Positions 43,501-55,500 of a stretch of 64,000 bases of DNA are shown here, in pieces (within the stretch, counting starts at the first letter, position 1; each line of letters starts with the position of its first letter). The stretch comes from Hofstenia miamia (taxonomy: Eukaryota > Xenacoelomorpha > Acoela). Location: assembly GCA_004352715.1 (NCBI GenBank), contig SCFE01000006.1, forward strand, positions 533,081 through 597,080, in the 5' to 3' direction. Under the pieces are notes generated by a model. The model ran no database searches. It was given only the letters and a program-made list of their open reading frames with translations, and was not told the DNA's origin. The translations under genes and the position numbers were made by a program.

Positions 43501-46500
43501 ACTGAATAGGTTAAACAAGTTCACTGCAATTTATAGCTTTTACTTGTGCTGTAGTTTAATATCTCTTCTAGATTAGTTGTATTCTATGGTAATACATAAA
43601 TTAAAACAGGGCTTTTTAGAGTCACTTTCACAATTTACCTCTTCATGAAATTAGGATTGGTGTGCGAATAGTAAAGACAGCATAATTCCACAAGGCGATG
43701 CTTAATCAAATGCTGCATTTACATCACGAGTTCTCGTGGGGTGAGACTTTAAACTTCGGTATTTAAAGGGATGTATTATGAACTTTAAGGATTTTGCAAA
43801 TGTGTGCATGAATGAGATTTTGACAAATGCTTAAAAAGGGGTGAATGGATCAAGCAAGCCTGAAAGCCTCCACTTTACATACTCAACCCTCCAGCAAACC
43901 TCATTAAATATAGTTGTCGGTTTACAAAATCATACGTAAATGAAATTCAAATTAACATTAAACTGTTGTCATCACGAAAAGCTAAAAGAGGTTAATATTT
44001 TGGTTGGAAACAACGATAATAACCATGTTATCGATAGCACACATTTCGCTAACAATATTGTTCTTGGAGTGCTGTACATGCGAAATCAACTTTTTTTGTC
44101 TACCAAATTGTAAAGAGAAGTGCTGCAAAAACATGTTTGGATTGCCGTATTGCTGCAAAAACGTGAATCCCGAAATATCAGCGAAATACTGTGCGGAAAA
44201 TAGTGATTGCGAAAGCAAATATTGCTGTGTGCTTGAAAAAAAATGCTGTGGTCTTTTATGTTACATCAGCCAAATCTTTAAATCCTTGCTTGAACCGTTT
44301 GGAGGTCCCAAAATCTCAATGGTGTTACTGGGAATATTTATCAGCATAACATGTTTGATTGTATATCGATGTTGTTTGTATCAAAAAGTAGAAAGGGTTT
44401 CATTCGAAGTATGGAAAGAATAAAAAGATTTTCAATGGATTTTAAATGCAGGAAACAATGAAATAAAATTCAATGATGCTAATTTCTTATTCAGAAAAAT
44501 GATTTAACTTTTTGCAAATATAATTTACTGAATCAATAAAACTAAAAGTCGTTATTTTAAGCGTATGCGATGTTTGCAAAACATTAAACATACGGTATAC
44601 CTAGACGAAATTAGCAAATGGGCTTAGAAGGATACGATTTATAAAAATTCCATAAATCATTATATTATTATTATTATTATTATTATTATAATGGCACTGA
44701 ATAACTGATTTTCGGGGAATTTTGTGTATTCAGCACCCTTTGCATTATTTGGCTTCAGTATTAATTCGATTTCAATGAAACTTGGTGTGTAGCTTTGCTA
44801 TGCAATGCTTCAATTGTGCCTTAAGTTTGAACAAGTTAGGAGCATTAGTTTAAGAGAAATGGGCTTCCAAATTTTGGCAATATAAACTATTATAAGGGCG
44901 CTGATTACAAACTAAATTGAACTACTATAATGGCGCTAAATATAACCAAGGGTCTATTATAAGGGCGCTTAATATTTTATTGTAATTTCTTCTGGAATAT
45001 TGGTACATTTAACTGTTAAATGATAAAGTAGATGATTACATGCAACAATCTACACATTTGAACTAATTTTCCCACACTTAGTTTGGTTCTTCAAGTAATA
45101 ATTTCTCAGAGCCGGACAGCAAAATCAGCTCTTGGTTTCGCTTAAAGTAACTTGAAAAGGACTTTCTACATGTAAAATAAAGTTTAGAAGTGAATAAAAG
45201 TAATCTGAAGTCGATCTGAGCATTATTCGCAGCACAATTAGCATTTTCGCAATGTCATAGCTCTTATAAATTTTTTTAAGGGAATCACCCCTAATAAAGC
45301 GTTAATAGTGCAGCTAATAATATCATAGATCCAATAATACTTTTAGAAGAAATTGCTTTGCTATTGATTTGTTTATGCATTAAATTTTAACATGACAAAA
45401 ATCTCAATGACCTATAGTATTTAATAAAGAACTAACTATAGCAGGATAATGTTGAACGAAAAACAAATATTCATACAATGATTCAAAATATTGAATAAGT
45501 TACCTAATCGAAGAATCCTGAAAGAAATCATAATCAGGAAATGTTCTAACAACATCCTGTTCAATATCTCGTAACAATTCTTCTGAATGTTGGATCGATG
45601 TATACTAAAATGTAACTGTAAAACTAAAAAAGAGTAAATATGGAGATTAATGATGACCAGTTTTATCACGGATATGATTTCCATGGAAATCTCACGCAAA
45701 TTTCGAAAAATTGAACAAAAGCCGTGATCCAATAAATAAATCCTGAAATGTATATAATTTGAATGTAATCTATCGAGTTAAATGTCACACATATAGTACT
45801 GATCAGTTTTCGACAATCATGTGTTAAAGAACTTGATTAGAAATTTAATATGAAGTGTGAAAAGGACATTTATCAGTTAATATGCTTCTTACAGTAGTCT
45901 ACGCCTGTTATGACGCAACACATTCCAGCATAAATTTATTATATAAGAGAAAAGATTTAAAGACCGGCTATGATTTAATACTTAATTAACGGGCGGCCAG
46001 AAATGGTAATTTTTCATCATCATTATTGAGAATTATATTCAAAATTTCCCTAGATTTCCAGTGAGAATTCGCTTGCATTAGTATTCAAAGGAATGAGATT
46101 GAAATGTTGCAATATGGTATGAGAAATAACGTTTTTGCTACCGAGGATTTCAAACAATCGCAGCCGGTCGGTAATTAAAAACAACAGCCGTAGCTGATGT
46201 GGTCATGTTCATAAAAGACATGGCCGAAAGTAAGCCTTCAAACTGAAACCGTAGCCAGCAGTGAGCTGTTGCACTACAAATTCTAAAAAATCAATTGAAA
46301 GTGAACTATTGAAAATGAAACATTAGAGAATGAGGAATCATGATCGGAAGCTAATCAGGGTGCGGGTAGACACGACCTACTTGGACCAAGAGCTTGACCG
46401 CGCCAAAAGCAAATGAATTGAAGAATACCTCTTTTACCTGTTGTTGCAGAAGGCAATAATTTAAAATCAACAAACTTCCAGACATTTAATTAGCATTGAT

Positions 46501-49500
46501 TTTGTTGTTATTCTATATAATTTGTATTTTTCTCATTTTTTATATTTGGTAACATACCGTAAAATGGGGAACAATTAATACAGTTTTCAAATTTTTACAT
46601 CGTATTTTCTTATTGTTGCAAAATATTATCCAATTTCACCTCTATGAACAGCAGGATTATCATTATACCTAAGCATGTTTCTCAAAAAATCATATTTTCA
46701 GCTCCTAAATTAAAAACTAAACGGGATAACAAAATACATTTTATTTCAAAAATTACACATCTTTATGCACTGATCAATAAACAAGTGATAATGTATGCTC
46801 GAATATCCCGGCAAAATAAAAAATGTCTTTCGAATACAAAATGCAAACGTAGAACTAACAAATTCGCAATCGATGCATGTCAATATGGGTCTTCAGTCAC
46901 TTCATTACACGCGCCACAGAAACATCTAAACACTGAACTCATTCAGGTCCAGTGCATTCAGCAAAATTCATTAAGCATCTTATACAACCATATTTATTTT
47001 CACTTTTTACTGGATCATTGCCGTGGTCAGATCTCTTGCGCCAAACAGTTGTTGCAGTCAAATCCCCAGCTGATAGGTTTTGCACATTTTTTTCTCGCCT
47101 CTTCTCACTAGATTGACCGCGGTGTTCACTTGTGGAGCGATCAAACTATTATCGAGTTCTTTATGAATTTGATTGTATTCTGATGGTGACGAGGTAACTG
47201 GAATTAGCTTCAAGGTTTTTCAAGATTTCGAGGAACAATTCAACAACTGCGGAATCCGGAATGTAGACATTATTTCATATTGGGATTTTAAGTTCACTGA
47301 AATACAGTCTACCATGCTTGTTGATCAGTTCGCATTTTCTATATCGCCAAAAAACTAATTGATAAAGTTACCAGCAGTGTTAATTGCCCCCCTCTCATTT
47401 GAATTACAGATTATTAGGGTAAACGTATGTGGACCGTCTGCAGGCCAGGGCAAAAATAAAAATATTTGATTGCGAACAGTATGACCTATTTTTTTAAAGA
47501 TTGCGAGGACTGCGAGCCGGCCAAACAAAAACGACCTGCGTCGCAAGAACTGTAAATCAATCGAAAACAAATAATGTAAGTAATGAGGCAAATCGCTTTC
47601 AATTTTTTTAAGAATTCGGTCTTAAAAAGACCTGGTAAATATTTTCTGGCCATTGCCACGGTTCACAGCCGGCTATGGCTACCTGCGACCTACGGTTGCA
47701 GCCTCAAAACGGTAATGAACAACACATTTGATCTCTTAACATTGATTTTAAATTAGTATTTTAAAAAATTAATAAAAAATTATACGCAAAAATTCCTTAA
47801 GATTATTTGAAAGATACGATTGATGTCATAAATATATAGGGAAAATAATACTTTGTGGATCATTCATTCACAAAGTGCTAAAAATTATTAGAGAAAATTT
47901 TAGATTTTTCTTGCATCCTTGAAATTTTTTTTTATTATTAAGGATTTTTAGCAAATTTTAACAAAAGCATTATACAACATGTATTTCCCTCAATTGAAGC
48001 GTCGTTACTTTACAAAAAAATCAAAGTCTAATTACCAAATATGATTAGAGATATCAACGCAAAATTAACTTTAAATAATCACTTAATGTTATATTCTGAT
48101 CTTCATAAATAGTGCGTATTATAAAGAGAAAGAGATGCCACAGTTGAGCGAAACATTTTTCTGTCTTATAATTTTGTAACATTAGTGCATATGCAAATTT
48201 TATATTACTTGTAAATGCGTTAATAATAAAATAGACAAAAATTATTTTGAGTGTAACCTGACCTGAATTGAAAAGATCATCACTGAATAAAAAGTCGGTT
48301 CTTAGCATAATAAAAATGACTTCAGTGCAGATTCTCACCGCATTTGAAGGAATTAAGAATTACACATTCAATTAGTTTTAAGAAAACCTAAGGGATGACT
48401 GTGATGTAAAAACTGAAAAATCTTTCAAAGATGCTTTTAAGCAACATTTAGTCTTACCTTTTCCTTAAGTGCTGAATAATGTTGTCGAGAAAATTTACTG
48501 AGTTCTTTCCATTGACGGTAGTTATGAGTTAAAGTCCCCAGAAAAATCTAAATTTAATGATTAGTACAAGCAATTCGAAGAAAGTATTGCTTTCCACACA
48601 ATGCTACGAAATCGAATAGTGTGGAGTTCTCCATTGAAGGCAAGATCATTGATATGTCTGAGACATTCCTGTGCATCAGTCACGAACAATGCATTAAACT
48701 CATTCCTAAAATAACAACATATCAGGAATGAAAATTAAAAGAATTTTGTAAAGTGCGGCTCTTAAGTTCAAACTGAATAACATCGAAAGAGGCATGAATT
48801 GAAAATTTTGAAAATAGGAACCAAGTGTATAATACATATAATAATATATATAAATATATGTATAAAGATATATACAGGAATTAAGACGCCTTGCATGTCA
48901 AAAATTGTTTCAAAACTGCATTAATCCTATCTCGACATGGAGCGGGGAAAGGAGTGCTGAGGAAGCACTCCCTTTGAGAAATAATGTTACATCTCTAATG
49001 TCAACGATTTGGCCCTAAATTTTTTACTTTTCCTTAAATTTTGTTGCCAAGACAAATGTATAGGAATAGGAATCATATCTATATCATTTTTCTTGTTATA
49101 TATATATATCATGTGTATCTTATTTTGCTTTATATACTGCATATCTGAAATAAATTACTGCTAAAATTTAATTTTAATACTAGACAAGCCATATATTACG
49201 TTAAACGTTAATGTGCATTTTAAATATTAAAACCAAATTTTTGAAAAGCACATCAGCTGTCGTAATTGAAATTAATGATACAAACACGAGAGGAAGAACG
49301 AACGCATTTATTAATAATATCAAGAAAACCTATCTATACAATGACGCTATAAAATCTTAACCACACATTAGTATAGAGCTAGCAGCATACATTGCTATTC
49401 AATCCAATAACACTGTATGAAGACATTAATTTGATTTCGCAATAAAATATATTCAAACATTCAAATACATCTAAACATTTCAAATAATGGTAAGAGTGGG

Positions 49501-52500
49501 TTGTCAATGACAAAACGAGAAGAGTGTCTAGACAGCAAAATGATTCCCTAGAGAGCTAGGGGATCACTGAAAATCAGGAAAACTGACACGGTCAACATGG
49601 AAATGATTTAAAAATAAAAATTAGACTTAAGTAGCAAGCACGCTTCGACTTCAACACTCTAAGAATGTTAATTAAATTTAAAAGGAAACTGAATTGATGA
49701 AGCGTATAAATCTAGCTGATGGCAGAAACCGTAGACGGAAACAGCGAGGGGAGTCAATTGTTGAAAGCGGCACGTTTAAGTTAAATTCATTTAAGCAAAC
49801 CAACCAATTGTATACTCTCCGGAATCACAATTAAAATCAAAGAATTGTCCATAAGTGAGAGTGCATAATGGGAGAAAACATTTTAGGACAAGATTAAATT
49901 GAACAGTAAATAATATTTCTATAGTACACAGGCTATAAAACTAGAAACCAACAGGATTTTAGAAACATGAAAGTTACTTGGATTACATTTCACATCTGAC
50001 TAATCCTGTAAATGCAAGAGACTTATTGATAGGAGTGACCATTTGCCAAAATTTTAACAAGTGAGTTCTTGACTTAAATCTTGAAAGTAAAAATCATGCT
50101 AATGTAATACTCGAAATGACACTGCTGCTTTGTTGCTTATTTCTTTGTTGATAATCTGGGGTCCAATGCGGAGCGGAGTTGTCCACGGTCCGCAGTCCAC
50201 CGTCGGCCGTTTTTAGAAAAACCGCCCACGCATTGGCTGTTTAATAATTTGCTGTATGTATGAAGCCCGATTCATGGTTAGAAGCTAATTTGTGTGCACG
50301 TAATACGTTTTAGCGTACGCTTTCTGAAAAAGGCATATGGAAAACTTGGTTAGATAAGCATTTTCCCATTATTCTACAAATTGAAACTGTGCTATTTATT
50401 GATTGGCTAAAAGTATATCCCTTTATGATTGACCAAAAGAGGATAAAATAACATTTAGCAATGTCGTGTTTCAGTTGCATGGCTTCCTCTTCAAAGAAAC
50501 CCCGCTATGATGAATTGTTTGACATCCGAGGCGAAAGAGGCTATTGTAAACAGAAAAACTGCTCAGCAAGCTACAAATGGGGAAGAAAGTCTGGAACATC
50601 ACATCCATTGCAACACTACAAGGAAAAACATACTAAAGAATTAGAAGAGCATTTCAAGAAGGCCGAAAATCAGAGTTCACTCAGTGATTTTCTCGGTAAT
50701 AATAATAATAATAATAATCAATGACTTTATTTAGCCGCTGAAGGCATACACAACAAAAAAATAAAAACAAGTCAAGTTTTACGGCAGCGAGGACAGTCAC
50801 AGGAGATGAAATAGGAGCAAATGGAAGAGTAGGCGAAGTCGGAGAAGGGCTCAGCAAAGAGGAAAGCCATCAAAGATTTCTTGAAGCTCGGTGGTGGGGA
50901 AAAGAAATCAATCGCTGTTGGAGGGTTGCGACTCAAGATGTAATTAGCAGCAATACAAGCACGATTGAAAAACGAGTGAAGGTTGCGATGTTTCTTTGTA
51001 CGACGAATGGAGAAGGTGACAACATCATCAGAGCGAGTGCAGCAGGAATTAGAGAACTTAATGAAATCAAAAGGATCAAGATCCAATTTGCGAGTCAGTA
51101 TTCGATTGAACAGAAGGAGATCACAGGCATGGAAGTAGAGTGACAGCGGGAGAGTGGAGAATTTCAGCAGAGCGTCTTTATAGTCCAAAGAGGAAATCCA
51201 TTTGAAAGCGCGTTTCTGGAAACGTTCCATGGAGTGGAACAAAGCACGAGAAGGCCACCAACAAGGAGACGCGTAGAGAAGAATGGCGCGAGGAATGGAC
51301 TTGAACAAAGAGAGTTTCACAGCGGACGAGGTATTAAAAGGAACATTACGGAAAAGGGCAAATAGCGAGGAATTAGCTTTGCGGAGACGCAAAGACACAT
51401 GTCCAGTCCAATTTAAGTTTGCAGCAAGTTGAACTCCAAGATGAGTGTGATGAGGCGCAAAGTTCACAGGTAGAGGCAAATCAGAAGGGGGAGCCACAGA
51501 AAAGGAAATACCACATGTCTTGGTAGTGCTAAAATCAAGATGGTTGACAGAGGACCAAGTAGACAAGTGCTCAAGATCAGAAAAAATGTTCGAAGCAAAA
51601 GACCAACCAAAATCAAAAATCGCAGTGTCGTCAACATACAGCAGGCAAGACGAGTTGAGAACAGAATGAGGGAGGTCGTTAATGGCAACGAGGAAGAAAA
51701 GAACAGCAAACACTGAGCCTTGAGGGGCACCACTAGTAACGGGGACAGGAGAAGAGATAGACGAGTTGATTTTGACACACTGGTGGCGATTGGTCAGGTA
51801 AGACTGAAACAGTTCGATGAAATCCACATCAAAACCAAATAAACGTAACTTGTCAAGCAGAATGGAATGAGGGAGACGATCAAACGCTTTTGAGATGTCA
51901 AGAAAGATAATACAACCAGGATCATTACTATCAGAGTGAAAGTAGCAGTTTTCGATCAGAGTGAGCAGGTTAGTAATCGTAGAGCGACCAGGAAGGTTGC
52001 CATGCTGAGAGGAAGAGATGAGGTGACGAATTTTTGGGAATACATAACGAAAAACAAGGCGTTCAAAGATGATAGACAGTCGAGATAGAATAGCTATTGG
52101 GCGGTAGGACGTGACCTGCGAGGAGGGAAGCTGATTAGATTTTAACAGCGGAGAAATCCAAGATGTCTTCCAACAGGCGGGATAGCGCTTAGTGGAGCAA
52201 ATGAAGGAGTAAAGATGCTTTAAATGGATAGAAAGCGTGGAGGAGGTTTCATGAATTACAAAGGAAGGAACACCGTCAGGATAACAAGGACCAGACAACT
52301 TGCAAGATTTAAGCATGAGAGAGATATCATGGGCGCTGAAGACCATATCACAAAGTCGGATTAGCGGGGAGGCAGCAGGCGGACCAGGGCACATGGAGAC
52401 AGGTACAGAGAAGTTAGAGGCAAAATACGCGTTGAACAGATCAGCTTTCTCCAGGTCAGAGTGAGCAGAAAGAAGGTTCCATCTCAAATTGGGGAGCTCA

Positions 52501-55500
52501 GGCTTGGAATGAAGAGAACGCAGGAAGGAATAAGAGTCTTGAAGAGAACCGGACGAGAAGCTGGACAGAAAAGAGACTTTGTCAAGTTCCATAAAATTGA
52601 GAACATCTTCTGTGAGAGAAGCAAGCTTCGGAGTAGCAGTAGTACCAGAATGGCGTTTGTAAGACTCCAATTTATTCAAGGAGTGCACAGTAAGGGACGA
52701 AAAATAGAAAGGAAGAGAAGCACGCTTTTTCCGCCGACGAGGAACATAAGAAGAAATAACTTGATGAAATAAAGTGAACCAATCGTCAACTGAGAAGGAA
52801 TCACTAAAAACGGGCAGCAAAGATGAGAGAGCAGCATTAAGTGACAGAAAGTCACTGTTAAATCGAGCATATTGTGGAACAGCCGGATTAGCAGATGGAG
52901 AAGTAGAGTTGACAAACAGATTGAAGCTGACGAATGAGTGATCTGACAGCTTAGCAGGAACAGGGATTACAGATATGTCAAATATATAATCGGGGTGAGA
53001 GCACAGAACCAAATCAAGCAGAGAGGAGCTGGAAGTAGGAGAAAATACAAGTTGTTCAAGAGAATAGCAGGCAAAAACTTCTAAAACTGCAGACTCATAA
53101 GTGTCAGTAGAGTCGAACGCATTCCAGCAGACATTAGGAAGATTGAAGTCACCACAAACAAGAAAATGAGGACGAATGGAAAAGCCAAGGTGACGAGAGA
53201 GGTAGGTAGACTGGTCATGAAAAGACTCGAACATAGATGATAAATCAGCAACGGGAATGCGAAAGGCACTTTTTGAAGGAGGGTTGTAAACGCAGAGCAG
53301 AGAAACAATGTGGTCACTGAGAACAACAGCACAGCCACAACAGAAATCGAAGGATAATGAATGTTAATCTTATTGACCCAAAAACGAAAGTATGCTGTTA
53401 TTTTGTGCTGTGCACAACACCCACTACAATTTTCGTTTTTCGATGACCCTGGTAACAAGTGGGATTTTGGAATTGATGTATGTTCGGAAACTGTTCGAAA
53501 TGGAATACTAGAGTTACACAAAGAATTTGAAGACAAATTTTTTGAAGTAATTAAGAAAAAGAAGAGATGTTTGGCAATTGATGGCTGGAGGAATCAAGTG
53601 ACAAATGACAAGCATTTGTGTGTTGTTGCACAGCCACTGACAAAAAACGTGAAACGTTCTTTGTAAAGTCTACGGTTATCAAGTGCAATTATGATTTTTT
53701 AAAAGAAATTGACAATCTGAAAGTACGTGATTTTGACATCATTGGGATTATTGGAGACAATGCGCCAGCTCAACAGTTAGCCTTGCAAACGGTCAATACG
53801 AAATGTCCTTGAATAATACAACTCCGCGATGGTGCTCATCTAATGAAAACAGTTGGAGATGAAGCCCTGTCAATTGTCAGAAAGTATATTGGACTCGGCA
53901 GAATACGTCGATATGTGGAAACCCGATGGAACTCCATTTTTGAATGGCTAGTGGAACTACTTCGAAAAGAAATTGCAGAGGATGAAGAAATCCCAATAAT
54001 CAAGAAGGTAGTTGACCGGTTACAGCGAGTTGTTGACCTTCTGAATTATGCACAGCAGAACAACAGTGATAGAATTGAATTTTTGACCAGAGACACAGTT
54101 ATTCAAAACGATCTAAGCATTTCAGCAGTAACTGTGAGCAGTATGAATACGTACAAAAAGTACGTCAAAAACGCAGTCACGGATATTGTTAAATGCGTCA
54201 AAAATGAAATCCCTGAAGTTGGTGAAAACACTGAAAAATGGCTTCATAATTTGTCACCAGAGCGAATGGAAAATTTGGATCACATGATATCAATGCTTTC
54301 AATTTCTTCAGAGCCAGAATCTGAAATAGTGCGACCGATGGACAGCTTTGTTCACAAGGTCCTCAGGAAAGTTATCGTTAGTGAGGCATAGGTAGAACGC
54401 GTGTTCTCAAGACACAAGTCACTACATACTAAAATGAGAGCACAACTTAATCCTGAAACAGTTGGAAAAATGTTGTTTGTTCCTACAATGGACAAACAGT
54501 TGGTGTGGTCGGTGCACCAAATGATAAAGGACACATGTTCGACGACTAGCTAACATCTTTAGAAGACGCTGATTGTTAGTTTTGTTCTTATTTCAAGTTT
54601 ACTTTGTTTTCAAGTACAATCAATTTTCGAAATTGCGTTTCTATAAGAGTATTGAAAACTTCGGTCCGCGCCCATGGTTCACAGTCTGCAATTTTGCCGC
54701 GGACCAGTCCATTTTGGACCCGAGTTGATAATAGAAATAAATTTAAAAAAAAATCATTGTAAAGTTCTATATTTAAATTGAACACATTTGCATAGCAAAC
54801 AAACGTTGTATTGAATACACAAGTATTAATTTCAGGGGGCTATGGCTCCCAAAAACAAATTTTTTTCCAAATGATCCCTGAGTGATAGTAATAGTGGAGG
54901 ATATAATAGTGATAATAACCACAAGTAAAATATAATAAATTCAATAATATCTCGGATGTTAAAAAATGTGCAAAGGTAACTTCTCAATACTTCTGGTGAT
55001 AAGTATAGGTCTTACGAAATTGACGTATATTTAGTGAGAGCATGAAAAAACGGAGTAGGAATGAGATTTTTTTCTTTACCTTAATACTGAATAATTTCAA
55101 GCGATCAAGAATGATGGTGATCTCATTATTTAAATATAAGATTAAAAGCCTGTTGATAAATTAATAAGTGCTTAATTAAGGACATTTAATAAACAGATAC
55201 TGTCAAATATCAATTTCTGTATAACGTAAATGTATAGTAGGATGGAGTGAACATTATTTTTGATATTAAAAAGGGTTAAAAAGACAGGGCCCCCCCTACT
55301 TTTAAAAACCCCAATTTTTATTTTTTATAGTTTTCATCTTTAACCCCCATTTTATTTTCAAAAGGGGAAAAAACTGCAACATCCTAGAAAAATTCTTCAA
55401 ATTTATAGTTATGGCCTCATGCTGTACATAATTTTGTAGAGCTTCAAAATAATTAAAAAAGTCCACATAAATTTTTAGGGGTTTTCCTTATTTCCCTTGT

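Larger units (their letters stand above)
34651..45503 (-). other. intron of the TBC1D5-like gene, repeat-rich
   Basis: This 10.9-kb intron carries the full-length mariner (35.3-36.65 kb), the GTGACTCGCGTGAC motif cluster (36.8-37.4 kb), a hAT remnant (38.9-39.4 kb), several (TA)n tracts (39.6-40.6 kb), the 266-bp tandem array (40.76-42.89 kb) and a plus-strand cysteine-rich gene (44.0 kb). Confidence 0.75.
50156..54724 (+). mobile_element. hAT transposon with 8-bp target duplication, split by a LINE
   Basis: TTGATAAT flanks both ends (50148-50155 and 54725-54732), the 8-bp duplication expected of hAT. The left end CTGGGGTCCAATGCGG and the reverse-complemented right end CTCGGGTCCAAAATGG form imperfect TIRs. 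GC-rich subterminal sequence lies at both ends. Transposase fragments on the plus strand lie at 50461-50700 and 53361-54550, separated by the LINE. Without the LINE the element is about 1.9 kb. Confidence 0.92.

Noticed and set aside
43982-44218. Minus-strand ORF opposite the cysteine-rich gene
   Set aside because: It is a shadow: the plus-strand frame has signal, cysteine pattern and membrane segment, while this one has nothing recognisable.
48054-48338. Minus-strand ORF with DFLFSDDLFNS considered as the missing linker exon
   Set aside because: No acceptor/donor pair gives the required phase 0 at both ends.
51464-53536. Shorter ORFs overlapping the LINE
   Set aside because: They are other-frame shadows of the 820-codon reverse transcriptase frame.
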